A stretch of DNA of 64,000 bases from CAYFZO01 sp964347615 (GTDB taxonomy: Bacteria; Pseudomonadota; Gammaproteobacteria; Poriferisulfidales; Oxydemutatoraceae), in assembly GCA_964347615.1 (NCBI GenBank), contig CAYFZO010000009.1:1-64000 (forward strand). The letters run 5' to 3'. A program made the position numbers and the translations under genes. The notes under the pieces were generated by a model that had not been told where the DNA came from, searched no databases, and worked only from the letters and a program-made list of their open reading frames with translations. Of this stretch, positions 1-9,188 are shown one piece after another. How positions within the stretch are numbered: position 1 is the first letter of the stretch; the number at the start of each line of letters is the position of its first letter.

Positions 1-51
1 CATCGCCCGGAGCGGGTTTTTACCTTTGTCTCATATCTCTCTGAACCCATA
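1..51 (-). mobile_element. IS-A left end (truncated at window edge)
   Basis: This is the reverse complement of the left terminus found complete at 22668 and 17843: the inverted repeat core TATGGGTTCAG followed by ATGAGACAAAGGC. The element body lies to the left of the window. It abuts directly the 5'-truncated first sulfotransferase unit, so its insertion or a rearrangement at this end removed that unit's start. Confidence 0.8.
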
Positions 52-108
52 CAGCACTCAAGGCCGTACCGGCGTTTCAGATACCGACTAATCCGCAATT
101 ATCTCTGG

Positions 109-831
109 ATGTATTACGGGCCTTTGCGCTGTGCCCGCCCGTTCCGCCTTGAAAGATACCTGATTAAGCCTGACCCGCCTGTTCCTATCCCAGTGGTGTG
201 TGAGCGCCAGCAGCTCATCTTTTACCCTGTCAGTAAAGCAGCGGGTTCGACCATCAGGCAACTGTTCCTCGAACTCGAAGGCTATCCGGAGCCGTCCAGT
301 CTAGCGGAAATATACCGGCTGGCGAAAAAACACCGGGTTCCACGACCGACTCTCGATTCGCAACAATCAAAATACAGCGGCTATTTCAGGTTCACGTTCG
401 TCAGAAACCCGTGGGACCGTCTCGTCTCGTGCTACTTAAACAAAGTGGTCGCGCGACGTTCGAAGGTATATGGAAGTTTTTGGATCTATCCTAAAATTCG
501 TTTCAACCGTATGTCGTTTACGGACTTCGTACGTTTTGTCCATCATGTTCCCGACGATTTATGCGACCGGCATTTCAGGCCGCAGTCGGCTTTCTTCGAC
601 GACAAGGACGTAGATTTCATCGGACGGTTCGAACGCTTCGCGGACGACCTTGCACAAGTGATTGAACGTGCCAAGCTGGATACGCACTTGCTCAAATACG
701 GTCATAAATACTTGAACAAGAGCCGGCACCGGGAGCCTTACACCGACTACTACACCGCTGAAACCCGTCGGCTCGTCGCCGAAAAATACAAAGACGACAT
801 ACAGCGGTTCGGCTACCGGTTCGGGGAGTAG
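109..831 (+). CDS. Sulfotransferase-like protein, array unit 1 (5' truncated, variant A)
   Basis: A 240-residue protein if read from the internal ATG of MYYGPLRC. The reading frame continues upstream to about 53 without a start, where the IS end begins, so the N-terminal 26 or so residues present in the other units are lost. The phosphosulfate-binding-type motif YPVSKAAGSTI and the second motif FVRNPWDRLVS mark the family 2 sulfotransferase fold (PAPS-dependent sulfation of carbohydrates). The sequence matches unit 3 (1899-2699) over its whole shared length. The substrate is unknown; a cell-surface glycan is inferred from the neighbours at 16-29 kb. Whether the truncated gene is expressed is uncertain. 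Confidence 0.7.
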   Translation: MYYGPLRCARPFRLERYLIKPDPPVPIPVVCERQQLIFYPVSKAAGSTIRQLFLELEGYPEPSSLAEIYRLAKKHRVPRPTLDSQQSKYSGYFRFTFVRNPWDRLVSCYLNKVVARRSKVYGSFWIYPKIRFNRMSFTDFVRFVHHVPDDLCDRHFRPQSAFFDDKDVDFIGRFERFADDLAQVIERAKLDTHLLKYGHKYLNKSRHREPYTDYYTAETRRLVAEKYKDDIQRFGYRFGE

Positions 832-964
832 AATCAGGACACGGGGTTGTCCGGGCGAACGAAATTCGCAAGCAGGCTTTCGGGAATGAGGCAGCCGGTT
901 GTGTAAACTGCGTCCCCGGTCGGCCTGCGGGCCTAAAATTGATACAAAGAACTTTGCAAACATA

Positions 965-1765
965 ATGCATACAATTATCAGGATCAGGTGCTCAAGGCCG
1001 TACCGGCGTTTCAGATATCTATTAACCCGCGGTTATCTCTGGATGTATTACGGGCCTTTGCGCTGTGCCCGCCCGTTCCGCCTTGAAAGATACCTAGATA
1101 AGCCTGAGCGGCCTCTTCCTCTCCCAGTCGTGAGTGAGCGTCGGCAGCTCATCTTTTACCCTGTCAGTAAAGCAGCGAGTTCGACTCTCGTACGGCTGTT
1201 TCTCGAACTCGAAGGCTATCCGGAGCCGTCCAGTCGCCAGGAAATGTGGCAGATGATAAAAAAACACCGGGTTCCACGACCGGCTCTCGATTCGCAACAA
1301 TCAAAATACAGCGGCTATTTCAGGTTCACGTTCGTCAGAAACCCGTGGGACCGTCTCGTCTCGTGCTACTTAAACAAAGTGGTCGCGCGACGTTCGAAGG
1401 TATATGGAAGTTTTTGGATCTATCCTAAAATTCGTTTCAACCGTATGTCGTTTACGGACTTCGTACGTTTTGTCCATCATGTTCCCGACGATTTATGCGA
1501 CCGGCATTTCAGGCCGCAGTCGGCTTTCTTCGACGACAAGGACGTAGATTTCATCGGACGGTTCGAACGCTTCGCGGACGACCTTGCACAAGTGATTGAA
1601 CGTGCCAAGCTGGATACGCACTTGCTCAAATACGGTCATAAATACTTGAACAAGAGCCGGCACCGGGAGCCTTACACCGACTACTACACCGCTGAAACCC
1701 GTCGGCTCGTCGCCGAAAAATACAAAGACGACATACAGCGGTTCGGCTACCGGTTCGGGGAGTAG
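965..1765 (+). CDS. Sulfotransferase-like protein, array unit 2 (variant B)
   Basis: About 266 residues from the ATG of MHTIIRI. The frame is open back to a TTG at 899, but that part is spacer. No convincing ribosome-binding site precedes 965, and an ATG at 1043 (MYYGPLRC) is an alternative start. It has the PAPS-binding motif YPVSKAASSTL near residue 80 and FVRNPWDRLVS near residue 120, typical of family 2 carbohydrate sulfotransferases. The segment from LERYL to HRVPRP differs from units 1 and 3 (for example RQEMWQMIKK here against LAEIYRLAKK there). The rest is the same in all units. No signal peptide is seen, so a cytoplasmic or membrane-associated enzyme is expected. Confidence 0.75.
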   Translation: MHTIIRIRCSRPYRRFRYLLTRGYLWMYYGPLRCARPFRLERYLDKPERPLPLPVVSERRQLIFYPVSKAASSTLVRLFLELEGYPEPSSRQEMWQMIKKHRVPRPALDSQQSKYSGYFRFTFVRNPWDRLVSCYLNKVVARRSKVYGSFWIYPKIRFNRMSFTDFVRFVHHVPDDLCDRHFRPQSAFFDDKDVDFIGRFERFADDLAQVIERAKLDTHLLKYGHKYLNKSRHREPYTDYYTAETRRLVAEKYKDDIQRFGYRFGE

Positions 1766-1898
1766 AATCAGGACACGGGGTTGTCCGGGCGAACGAAATT
1801 CGCAAGCAGGCTTTCGGGAATGAGGCAGCCGGTTGTGTAAACTGCGTCCCCGGTCGGCCTGCGGGCCTAAAATTGATACAAAGAACTTTGCAAACATA

Positions 1899-2699
1899 AT
1901 GCATACAATTATCAGAATCAAGCACTCAAGGCCGTACCGGCGTTTCAGATACCGACTAATCCGCAATTATCTCTGGATGTATTACGGGCCTTTGCGCTGT
2001 GCCCGCCCGTTCCGCCTTGAAAGATACCTGATTAAGCCTGACCCGCCTGTTCCTATCCCAGTGGTGTGTGAGCGCCAGCAGCTCATCTTTTACCCTGTCA
2101 GTAAAGCAGCGGGTTCGACCATCAGGCAACTGTTCCTCGAACTCGAAGGCTATCCGGAGCCGTCCAGTCTAGCGGAAATATACCGGCTGGCGAAAAAACA
2201 CCGGGTTCCACGACCGACTCTCGATTCGCAACAATCAAAATACAGCGGCTATTTCAGGTTCACGTTCGTCAGAAACCCGTGGGACCGTCTCGTCTCGTGC
2301 TACTTAAACAAAGTGGTCGCGCGACGTTCGAAGGTATATGGAAGTTTTTGGATCTATCCTAAAATTCGTTTCAACCGTATGTCGTTTACGGACTTCGTAC
2401 GTTTTGTCCATCATGTTCCCGACGATTTATGCGACCGGCATTTCAGGCCGCAGTCGGCTTTCTTCGACGACAAGGACGTAGATTTCATCGGACGGTTCGA
2501 ACGCTTCGCGGACGACCTTGCACAAGTGATTGAACGTGCCAAGCTGGATACGCACTTGCTCAAATACGGTCATAAATACTTGAACAAGAGCCGGCACCGG
2601 GAGCCTTACACCGACTACTACACCGCTGAAACCCGTCGGCTCGTCGCCGAAAAATACAAGGACGACATACAGCGGTTCGGCTACCGGTTCGGGGAGTAG
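1899..2699 (+). CDS. Sulfotransferase-like protein, array unit 3 (variant A)
   Basis: A 266-residue family 2 sulfotransferase homologue with the same two cofactor motifs (YPVSKAAGSTI and FVRNPWDRLVS). Its variable block equals that of unit 1, while units 2 and 4 differ, giving the order A-B-A-C along the array. At the 3' end one synonymous change is visible (AAG instead of AAA in KYKDD). The start was chosen by alignment with unit 2. The acceptor cannot be told from sequence. Confidence 0.75.
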   Translation: MHTIIRIKHSRPYRRFRYRLIRNYLWMYYGPLRCARPFRLERYLIKPDPPVPIPVVCERQQLIFYPVSKAAGSTIRQLFLELEGYPEPSSLAEIYRLAKKHRVPRPTLDSQQSKYSGYFRFTFVRNPWDRLVSCYLNKVVARRSKVYGSFWIYPKIRFNRMSFTDFVRFVHHVPDDLCDRHFRPQSAFFDDKDVDFIGRFERFADDLAQVIERAKLDTHLLKYGHKYLNKSRHREPYTDYYTAETRRLVAEKYKDDIQRFGYRFGE

Positions 2700-2832
2700 A
2701 ATCAGGACACGGGGTTGTCCGGGCGAACGAAATTCGCAAGCAGGCTTTCGGGAATGAGGCAGCCGGTTGTGTAAACTGCGTCCCCGGTCGGCCTGCGGGC
2801 CTAAAATTGATACAAAGAACTTTGCAAACATA

Positions 2833-3633
2833 ATGCATACAATTATCAGGATCAGGTGCTCAAGGCCGTACCGGCGTTTCAGATACCGATTAATCCGCCG
2901 GTATCTCTGGATGTATTACGGGCCTTTGCGCTGTGCCCGCCCGTTCCGCCTCGAAAGATACCTGGATAAGCCTAGTCCGCCTTTTCTTGACCCAATCGTG
3001 TGCGAGCGCCCGCAGCTCATCCTTTACCCTGTCAGTAAAGCAGCGAGTTCGACTCTCACGCAACTGTTCCTCGAACTCGAAGGCTATCCGGAGCCGTCCA
3101 GTCAGGGGGAAATATTCCGGCTGGTGAAAAAACACCGGGTTCCACGACCGGCTCTCGATTCGCAACAATCAAAATACAGCGGCTATTTCAGGTTCACGTT
3201 CGTCAGAAACCCGTGGGACCGTCTCGTCTCGTGCTACTTAAACAAAGTGGTCGCGCGACGTTCGAAGGTATATGGAAGTTTTTGGATCTATCCTAAAATT
3301 CGTTTCAACCGTATGTCGTTTACGGACTTCGTACGTTTTGTCCATCATGTTCCCGACGATTTATGCGACCGGCATTTCAGGCCGCAGTCGGCTTTCTTCG
3401 ACGACAAGGACGTAGATTTCATCGGACGGTTCGAACGCTTCGCGGACGACCTTGCACAAGTGATTGAACGTGCCAAGCTGGATACGCACTTGCTCAAATA
3501 CGGTCATAAATACTTGAACAAGAGCCGGCACCGGGAGCCTTACACCGACTACTACACCGCTGAAACCCGTCGGCTCGTCGCCGAAAAATACAAAGACGAC
3601 ATACAGCGGTTCGGCTACCGGTTCGGGGAGTAG
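2833..3633 (+). CDS. Sulfotransferase-like protein, array unit 4 (variant C)
   Basis: A 266-residue protein, the last unit of the array. Its variable block differs again (DKPSPPFLDPIV and QGEIFRLVKK), while the cofactor motifs and the C-terminal 170 residues or so equal the other units. The shared downstream spacer is absent: after the stop the sequence changes at once into the radC 3' flank, so the array ends exactly at the stop codon. The family is assigned from YPVSKAASSTL and FVRNPWDRLVS. Confidence 0.75.
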   Translation: MHTIIRIRCSRPYRRFRYRLIRRYLWMYYGPLRCARPFRLERYLDKPSPPFLDPIVCERPQLILYPVSKAASSTLTQLFLELEGYPEPSSQGEIFRLVKKHRVPRPALDSQQSKYSGYFRFTFVRNPWDRLVSCYLNKVVARRSKVYGSFWIYPKIRFNRMSFTDFVRFVHHVPDDLCDRHFRPQSAFFDDKDVDFIGRFERFADDLAQVIERAKLDTHLLKYGHKYLNKSRHREPYTDYYTAETRRLVAEKYKDDIQRFGYRFGE

Positions 3634-3668
3634 TTGTCCGGCCGTGCGGCTCGGCTCGCGCCCGCCGT

Positions 3669-4343
3669 TCACAACAACCGGCGTTCGGCGAACGAAGTAA
3701 CCCTTTCGCCGACGACAAAGTGGTCGAGCACCCGTACGTCGACCAGCTCAAGCGAACGCTTGAGCTCCTTGGTGATGTTCTCGTCGGCTTTGCTCGGCTC
3801 GTGCGAACCCGACGGATGGTTGTGAACGAAAATCACCGCCGCCGCGTTATAGTGCAGTGCGCGCTTAACGACTTCGCGCGGATGTACGCTGGCACCGTCT
3901 ATGGTGCCGCGAAACATCTCTTCAAAACCGAGGACGCGGTGCTGGTTGTCGAGAAACATGCACGCGAAAACCTCATGCTCGTAGTCGCGCATCTTCAGCT
4001 TCAGGTAATTGCGTGCAACGCCCGGGTTGCTCAGCACGTCGTTTTCCTTGATGGTCTCGAGCAGACTTCTGCGTACGATTTCAAGCGCCGCCTGCAACAA
4101 GACGAACCGCACGTCGCCGATTCCCTTGCACGCACACAAGGTTTTGCGGTCAGCCTGCGTAATCGCGCGCAAGTTGCCGAATTTCACCAGCAAGTCCTGT
4201 GCCGTCTCCATTGCACTGCGGTCCTTGCCGCCGCTGCCGATCAGAATCGAGAGCAGCTCGGCGTTCGACAAATAGTCCGGCCCCGCCGCCAGCAGCTTTT
4301 CACGCGGCCTTTCGTGTTGCGGCCACTCTTTGATTTTCGTCAT
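3669..4343 (-). CDS. radC: RadC family JAB/MPN-domain protein
   Basis: 224 residues, the usual RadC length. The N-terminal half holds a helix-hairpin-helix region (LCACKGIGDVR). The C-terminal half is a JAB1/MPN metalloprotein domain with the zinc-binding signature HNHPSGS and a downstream acid in the same domain. The biochemical role is unsettled despite the old DNA-repair name. It is divergent from coaBC, the standard radC-coaBC arrangement in gammaproteobacteria, which confirms that this is core genome. Its 3' end lies 36 bp from the sulfotransferase array. Confidence 0.93.
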   Translation of the reverse strand: MTKIKEWPQHERPREKLLAAGPDYLSNAELLSILIGSGGKDRSAMETAQDLLVKFGNLRAITQADRKTLCACKGIGDVRFVLLQAALEIVRRSLLETIKENDVLSNPGVARNYLKLKMRDYEHEVFACMFLDNQHRVLGFEEMFRGTIDGASVHPREVVKRALHYNAAAVIFVHNHPSGSHEPSKADENITKELKRSLELVDVRVLDHFVVGERVTSFAERRLL

Positions 4344-4460
4344 TTCGACCTCCGCCGGGGCATTCTGAGCCAGCGGGCAAGCGGTGAAAGCGGTTTCCCG
4401 ACCAGACGGCGCTTTTGGGGCGACAAAGAAGCGGGGAAGCGGTTTTGCTAAACTGCGCCT

Positions 4461-5726
4461 ATGTTCTTGAAGGGCAAACGTATCCTTTTAGGTGTCACCG
4501 GCGGCATCGCCGCGTACAAAGCGGCGGTTCTGGTGCGCGAACTGTGCCGTCGCGGCGCCGAAGTTCAGGTCGTGATGACTCGGGCCGCGCAAAGGTTCGT
4601 CGGGGCACCGACGTTTCAGGGGTTGTCCGGGCGGCGCGTCGAGACCGAGCTTTTCACCGACCCCGAGGAGGCTTCCGCCGACAATGACGCGACCGCGGCA
4701 ACCAGCGGCATGAAACACGTCGAACTGGCGCGCTGGGCCGATTTTCTTGTGGTGGCGCCGGCGTCGGCGAATACGCTCGCGAAGATGGCCCACGGATACG
4801 CCGACGACTTGTTATCGTCGATCTATCTTGCCGGGGACACGCCGACGGCGGTGGTGCCGGCGATGAATCGCTTGATGTGGCAGCACCCCGCGACGCACGC
4901 CAACGTTGAAGCGCTACAAAAGCGCGGCGTACTTGTATGGGGACCCGACGAAGGCGAGCAAGCCTGCGGCGAAACCGGCGACGGACGCTTGCTCGAACCG
5001 ACGGAAATCGCCCGCCGCTTGTCGGACGCGTTCTCGCACGAGACACTTGCGGGACATAAGGTGGTCATCACCGCGGGGCCGACGCGTGAAGCCCTCGACG
5101 CGGTGCGCTGCCTGAGCAACTACAGCTCAGGAAAGATGGGATTCGCGCTCGCACGTGCAGCACGCGAGCAGGGTGCCGAAGTGATTCTGATTGCAGGCCC
5201 GGTGTCTTTGCCGACGCCGCCTTCGGTGCAGCGGGTAAACGTAGGAACCGCCGAAGAGATGCGCGCGGCGGTGTTCGACCACGTTACGGACGCCTCAATG
5301 TTCATTTCGTGCGCCGCGGTCGCCGATTATCGTCCGCTTTCGCCTCTGCCCTACGCCAAAATCAAGAAAAACAGCGGGATGATGCAGCTGCACCTGGTCA
5401 GAACGCCCGACGTCCTCGCCGACGTCGCAGCGGCAACGACCCGCCCGTTCCTGGTCGGCTTTGCCGCGGAAACACACAACCTCGCCGCCAACGCCAGAAG
5501 CAAGCTTCTGGAGAAAAACCTCGACGTCATCGTCGCCAACCAAGTGGGGCCTAACGCACCGCATAACTTCGGCGACGACGACGCCGAACTGGAAGTCTAT
5601 TGGCGCGGCGGCAGCGAAACCTTGGGGCCCGGGCCGAAAACGATTTTAGGCGGGCGATTGATGTCGCTCTTTGTTCGTTTGTACCAAATGAAAGCCGGTG
5701 CCGGCACCCGAGAGCATACAGCTTAA
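4461..5726 (+). CDS. coaBC: Bifunctional phosphopantothenoylcysteine decarboxylase / phosphopantothenate-cysteine ligase
   Basis: A 421-residue two-domain enzyme of coenzyme A synthesis. The N-terminal flavoprotein decarboxylase (CoaC) shows GVTGGIAAYKA, the PASANT motif and PAMN with its active-site Asn. The C-terminal CoaB ligase shows ITAGPTREALD, the NYSSGKMG dimer motif and the KIKK segment. It is followed by dut with a 29-bp overlap and then algC, argB: the dfp-dut-algC-argB order known from Pseudomonas. Confidence 0.96.
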   Translation: MFLKGKRILLGVTGGIAAYKAAVLVRELCRRGAEVQVVMTRAAQRFVGAPTFQGLSGRRVETELFTDPEEASADNDATAATSGMKHVELARWADFLVVAPASANTLAKMAHGYADDLLSSIYLAGDTPTAVVPAMNRLMWQHPATHANVEALQKRGVLVWGPDEGEQACGETGDGRLLEPTEIARRLSDAFSHETLAGHKVVITAGPTREALDAVRCLSNYSSGKMGFALARAAREQGAEVILIAGPVSLPTPPSVQRVNVGTAEEMRAAVFDHVTDASMFISCAAVADYRPLSPLPYAKIKKNSGMMQLHLVRTPDVLADVAAATTRPFLVGFAAETHNLAANARSKLLEKNLDVIVANQVGPNAPHNFGDDDAELEVYWRGGSETLGPGPKTILGGRLMSLFVRLYQMKAGAGTREHTA

Positions 5727-6162
5727 GATTCTCGACCCTCGGCTCGGCAACGAGTTCCCCCTGCCGCAAGCGGCGACACGGGGGTCGGCCGGGCTGGACG
5801 TGCGCGCGTGCGTCGAAAACGACCTCGAGCTGCCGCCGGGAGCCGTCGAACTGATTCCCGCGGGTTTCGCGATACACATCGGCGATCCCTCCGTGGCCGC
5901 GGTCATCCTGCCGCGTTCGGGACTCGGTCATAAACACGGCATCGTACTCGGCAACCTGGTCGGATTAATCGACTCCGACTATCAAGGCCAGATTTTCATA
6001 TCGTGTTGGAATCGCGGGCACGAGCGTTTCACGATCCGTCCGGGTGACCGCGTCGCGCAGCTGGTGTTCACGCCAATCGTGCACCCCCGATTCGACGTCG
6101 TCGAGGCATTCACCGACAGCTCGCGCAGCACCGGGGGGTTCGGGCATACGGGACGAAAATGA
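5698..6162 (+). CDS. dut: Deoxyuridine 5'-triphosphate nucleotidohydrolase
   Basis: 154 residues, the normal length of the trimeric dUTPase. It hydrolyses dUTP to dUMP and keeps uracil out of DNA. Conserved motifs in order: GSAGLDVRA, LPRSGLGHKHG, GNLVGLIDSDYQG, GDRVAQLV and the C-terminal RSTGGFGHTG arm. The GTG start overlaps the 3' end of coaBC, and the stop overlaps the algC ATG, so translation is probably coupled. Confidence 0.97.
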   Translation: MPAPESIQLKILDPRLGNEFPLPQAATRGSAGLDVRACVENDLELPPGAVELIPAGFAIHIGDPSVAAVILPRSGLGHKHGIVLGNLVGLIDSDYQGQIFISCWNRGHERFTIRPGDRVAQLVFTPIVHPRFDVVEAFTDSSRSTGGFGHTGRK

Positions 6163-7538
6163 GCGATATGCAAATCAGCCGAAACATATTCAGAGCTTAT
6201 GACGTGCGCGGCGTGGTCGGCGGTGATTTCGGCAAGACGCAGGCGTTTCTGCTCGGACGCGCGCTGGCGACGCTTTACCCCGACTGCGGCGAGGTCGCGG
6301 TCGGGCGCGACGGGCGCCTGTCGAGCGCGGATTTGTCCGACGCGTTGATCCGCGGGCTGAACGCGTCCGGCGCCGACGTGGTGGACGTCGGCGAAGTGCC
6401 GACACCGGCGTTGTATTTCGCCGCGCAACGTGAGGGCTCGGGTTCAGGTCTGATGGTGACCGGGAGCCATAATCCGCCGCAATACAACGGCGTCAAGATG
6501 ATGATGCGCTCGCATACGCTCGCAGGCGACGACGTCGCGGCATTGTACGCGGCCTGCGTCGAAGAACGCTTTGCCGAAGGCGCGGGCAAACGCCGCGGGA
6601 AAGCGGTGCGTGAAGACTACGTGCACGGCATCGCCGACGACGTTAACCTCAAGCGCCCTCTGCGCGTGGCGGTCGACTGCGGCAACGGCGTCGCCGGGCC
6701 CGCGGCGCGCTCGCTGTATGAACGCCTCGGCTGCGAGGTGACCTGCCTGTACTGCGAAGTGGACGGCAATTTCCCGCACCACCACCCGAACCCGAGCGTT
6801 CCCGATAATCTCAAGGAATTGATTGCGACCGTATGTTCGCAAGGTCTCGACCTCGGCCTTGCGTTCGACGGCGACGGCGACCGTCTCGGCGTCGTGGACG
6901 ACGCGGGACGCGTCGTCTGGGCCGACCGGCAGATGATGGTCTTTGCGCAGGACGTATTGAAAACACGCCCGGGCGCGACGATTATCTACGACGTGAAATC
7001 CTCGCGCCTTCTCGCACGGGTGATCGAACGCAACGGCGGCGTCGCACGAATGTGTCGCACCGGCCACTCGTTCGTCAAGGGCGCGATGAAAGAAACCGGG
7101 GCGTTGCTTGCCGGCGAGATGAGCGGGCATATTTTCTTCAATGACCGCTGGTTCGGATTCGACGACGCGCTTTACGCCGGTGCACGCCTGCTCGAGATAT
7201 TGTCACGCGACGCGGGAAAGTGCAGCGAAATCTTCGACCGTCTGCCGCAAGCCGTCGCCACACCGGAGCTCAACGTGCACTTCGAGCACGAAAACGAGCA
7301 ACACGAATTCATGCGCCGCTTTGCCGCCGAGGCGCGTTTCAACGGCGCCGAAATCAGCACCATCGACGGTTTGCGCGTCGAATTCGACCACGGTTGGGGG
7401 CTCGTGCGCGCGTCTAACACGACGCCGTGTCTGGTGCTGCGATTCGAATCCGACGACCAAACCGGGCTTGAACGATTACAATCCGCTTTCAGGAAGCAGC
7501 TGCTGAAGGTCGCCCCTGAGTTAAAAGTCCCGTTTTGA
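6159..7538 (+). CDS. algC: Phosphomannomutase / phosphoglucomutase
   Basis: A 459-residue alpha-D-phosphohexomutase. The active-site phosphoserine loop is VTGSHNPPQYNG, the magnesium loop is FDGDGDRLG, the sugar-binding loop is GEMSGH and the C-terminal phosphate-binding loop is RASNTTP. It interconverts mannose and glucose 1- and 6-phosphates for LPS and exopolysaccharide precursors, and so would feed the glycan genes elsewhere in the window. It starts within the dut stop (ATGA-type overlap). Confidence 0.95.
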   Translation: MSDMQISRNIFRAYDVRGVVGGDFGKTQAFLLGRALATLYPDCGEVAVGRDGRLSSADLSDALIRGLNASGADVVDVGEVPTPALYFAAQREGSGSGLMVTGSHNPPQYNGVKMMMRSHTLAGDDVAALYAACVEERFAEGAGKRRGKAVREDYVHGIADDVNLKRPLRVAVDCGNGVAGPAARSLYERLGCEVTCLYCEVDGNFPHHHPNPSVPDNLKELIATVCSQGLDLGLAFDGDGDRLGVVDDAGRVVWADRQMMVFAQDVLKTRPGATIIYDVKSSRLLARVIERNGGVARMCRTGHSFVKGAMKETGALLAGEMSGHIFFNDRWFGFDDALYAGARLLEILSRDAGKCSEIFDRLPQAVATPELNVHFEHENEQHEFMRRFAAEARFNGAEISTIDGLRVEFDHGWGLVRASNTTPCLVLRFESDDQTGLERLQSAFRKQLLKVAPELKVPF

Positions 7539-7560
7539 AACCATCCCCCCGAAACGCCTC

Positions 7561-8412
7561 ATGATCGCACCGAACGAAAGAGTCAAGGTCTTAGCCGAGG
7601 CGTTGCCGTACATCCAGCAGTTCCACAACGCAATCATCGTCATCAAGTACGGCGGCCACGCGATGACCAACGAGGCACTCAAACACGGCTTCGCCCTCGA
7701 CGTCGTGCTGCTCAAAGCGGTCGGCATGCATCCGATCGTCGTGCACGGCGGCGGCCCGTACATCTCGGCGCGATTGAAGGAACGCGGCTTGGAAAGCTCG
7801 TTCGTTGACGGCATCCGGGTGACCGGCGAAGCGGTCATGGAGGTCGTCTGCGACGCGCTCGCCGAAATCAACGCCGAAATCACGCGCTCGATTGAAGAAC
7901 ACGGAGGCGACGCGACGGGACTGAACGTCGAGGATGCAATGATCCGCGCCGAGAAATTCAAGCGTCCCGACGATGATACCGACTTCGGCTTCACCGGCGA
8001 AGTCGCCGGCGTTGCGCCGGCGTTGGCCGAGCTGGCGGTTTCGAGCAAGACCATCCCGGTACTCACGCCGGCCGGCGTCGGTGAAGACGGTTTGCCTTAC
8101 AACATCAACGCGGACTTGTCGGCCGCGGGCATTGCACGAGCGTTGGAAGCACGAAAGCTGATCCTGATGACGAATACCGCCGGGGTGCTCGACGCAGACG
8201 GCAAATTGATTACCAGCATCACCTCGCAAGTCACCGCCGAGCTGATAGAAACCGGCGTAATCAACGCGGGCATGTTGCCCAAGGTCAGATGCGCCTTCGA
8301 CGCGGTGCTCTCGGGGGTCAGCGCCGCACACGTCATCGACGGGCGCGTAGAAAACGCTTTGCTGCTCGAGCTGTTGACCGACGCCGGCGTCGGCACCTTG
8401 ATTACGACTTGA
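7561..8412 (+). CDS. argB: Acetylglutamate kinase
   Basis: 283 residues. The second step of arginine biosynthesis, phosphorylating N-acetylglutamate. Typical motifs are VIKYGGHAM near the N-terminus, VVHGGGPYIS, NINADLSAAGIA and LMTNTAGVLD. It lies 22 bp after algC in the same direction, as in Pseudomonas. Confidence 0.96.
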   Translation: MIAPNERVKVLAEALPYIQQFHNAIIVIKYGGHAMTNEALKHGFALDVVLLKAVGMHPIVVHGGGPYISARLKERGLESSFVDGIRVTGEAVMEVVCDALAEINAEITRSIEEHGGDATGLNVEDAMIRAEKFKRPDDDTDFGFTGEVAGVAPALAELAVSSKTIPVLTPAGVGEDGLPYNINADLSAAGIARALEARKLILMTNTAGVLDADGKLITSITSQVTAELIETGVINAGMLPKVRCAFDAVLSGVSAAHVIDGRVENALLLELLTDAGVGTLITT

Positions 8413-8433
8413 AGACCCGGCTGAAGCGACGCC

Positions 8434-9066
8434 TCAAGTTTCGCCGCGGCGCCCGAGGTACGCTTCAAGCCTCTCACGCTGTCCGGCGTCGGCACACGAA
8501 AGCAGGTCGTTAAAGCCGGCGATGCAAACGACCTTAAGCCGATATTCGCGTTCGATCTCGCTGATTGCAGGGTCTCCGTCCAAGCCTTTCTCCCCGCGAT
8601 CGAAACACACCGCGACGCCGACCACCGTGCCGCCTGCGTCCCGCGTCAACGCCGCCGCTTCGCGCACGGCGGTACCGGCGGTAATCACGTCGTCGAGAAT
8701 CAGCACGCGCTTGCCTTTGAGCGAGGCGCCGACGAGACGCCCCCCTTCGCCGTGGTCCTTGGCCTCCTTACGGTTGTACGCGACGGCTGTATCAACGTCG
8801 TAACGTTCGTGCAGACAAACCGCGGTGACACTTGCAAGCGGGATGCCTTTGTAGGCAGGGCCGAAAATCACGTCGAATTCCAAGTCGCTTGCGGCGATCG
8901 CGTCGGCGTAAAAACGACCGAGCCGCGATAAGGCCGCGCCGCTGCAAATTGCGCCGAGGTTGAAAAAATACGGGCTGGTTCTGCCCGATTTCAGTTTGAA
9001 ATCACCGAATTCAAGCACGCGGTGAGCGATTGCGAATCGGATGAAAGTCTCGCCGGTCGTCTTCAT
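8434..9066 (-). CDS. pyrE: Orotate phosphoribosyltransferase
   Basis: 210 residues. Makes orotidine 5'-phosphate from orotate and PRPP in pyrimidine synthesis. The PRPP-binding loop LILDDVITAGTAVREA and the flexible catalytic loop around YNRKEAKDHGEGG are clear. It converges on argB and is divergent from the ExoIII/Crc-like gene, the same arrangement as pyrE-crc in Pseudomonas. Confidence 0.96.
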   Translation of the reverse strand: MKTTGETFIRFAIAHRVLEFGDFKLKSGRTSPYFFNLGAICSGAALSRLGRFYADAIAASDLEFDVIFGPAYKGIPLASVTAVCLHERYDVDTAVAYNRKEAKDHGEGGRLVGASLKGKRVLILDDVITAGTAVREAAALTRDAGGTVVGVAVCFDRGEKGLDGDPAISEIEREYRLKVVCIAGFNDLLSCADAGQRERLEAYLGRRGET

Positions 9067-9188
9067 GGCCGTGTATTATGCCCGCACCACCGTTACGCCT
9101 TTATCCGTCGCGGTTATAACACGTGCCGCCGCCGGGCGAACCGGCCGACGCAATTGGGCATAATGACGAGCCTCGACCGGAATATCCC

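Larger units (their letters stand above)
53..3633 (+). repeat. 934-bp tandem array of four sulfotransferase units
   Basis: Stop codons fall at 831, 1765, 2699 and 3633, exactly 934 bp apart. Each unit holds one gene plus a roughly 130-bp spacer. From about codon 100 of each gene through the spacer the units look essentially identical. A block of roughly 200 bp in the 5' half differs: units 1 and 3 carry the same variant (A), unit 2 a second (B), unit 4 a third (C). The first unit lacks its 5' end. The pattern fits unequal crossing-over combined with gene conversion. Confidence 0.95.
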
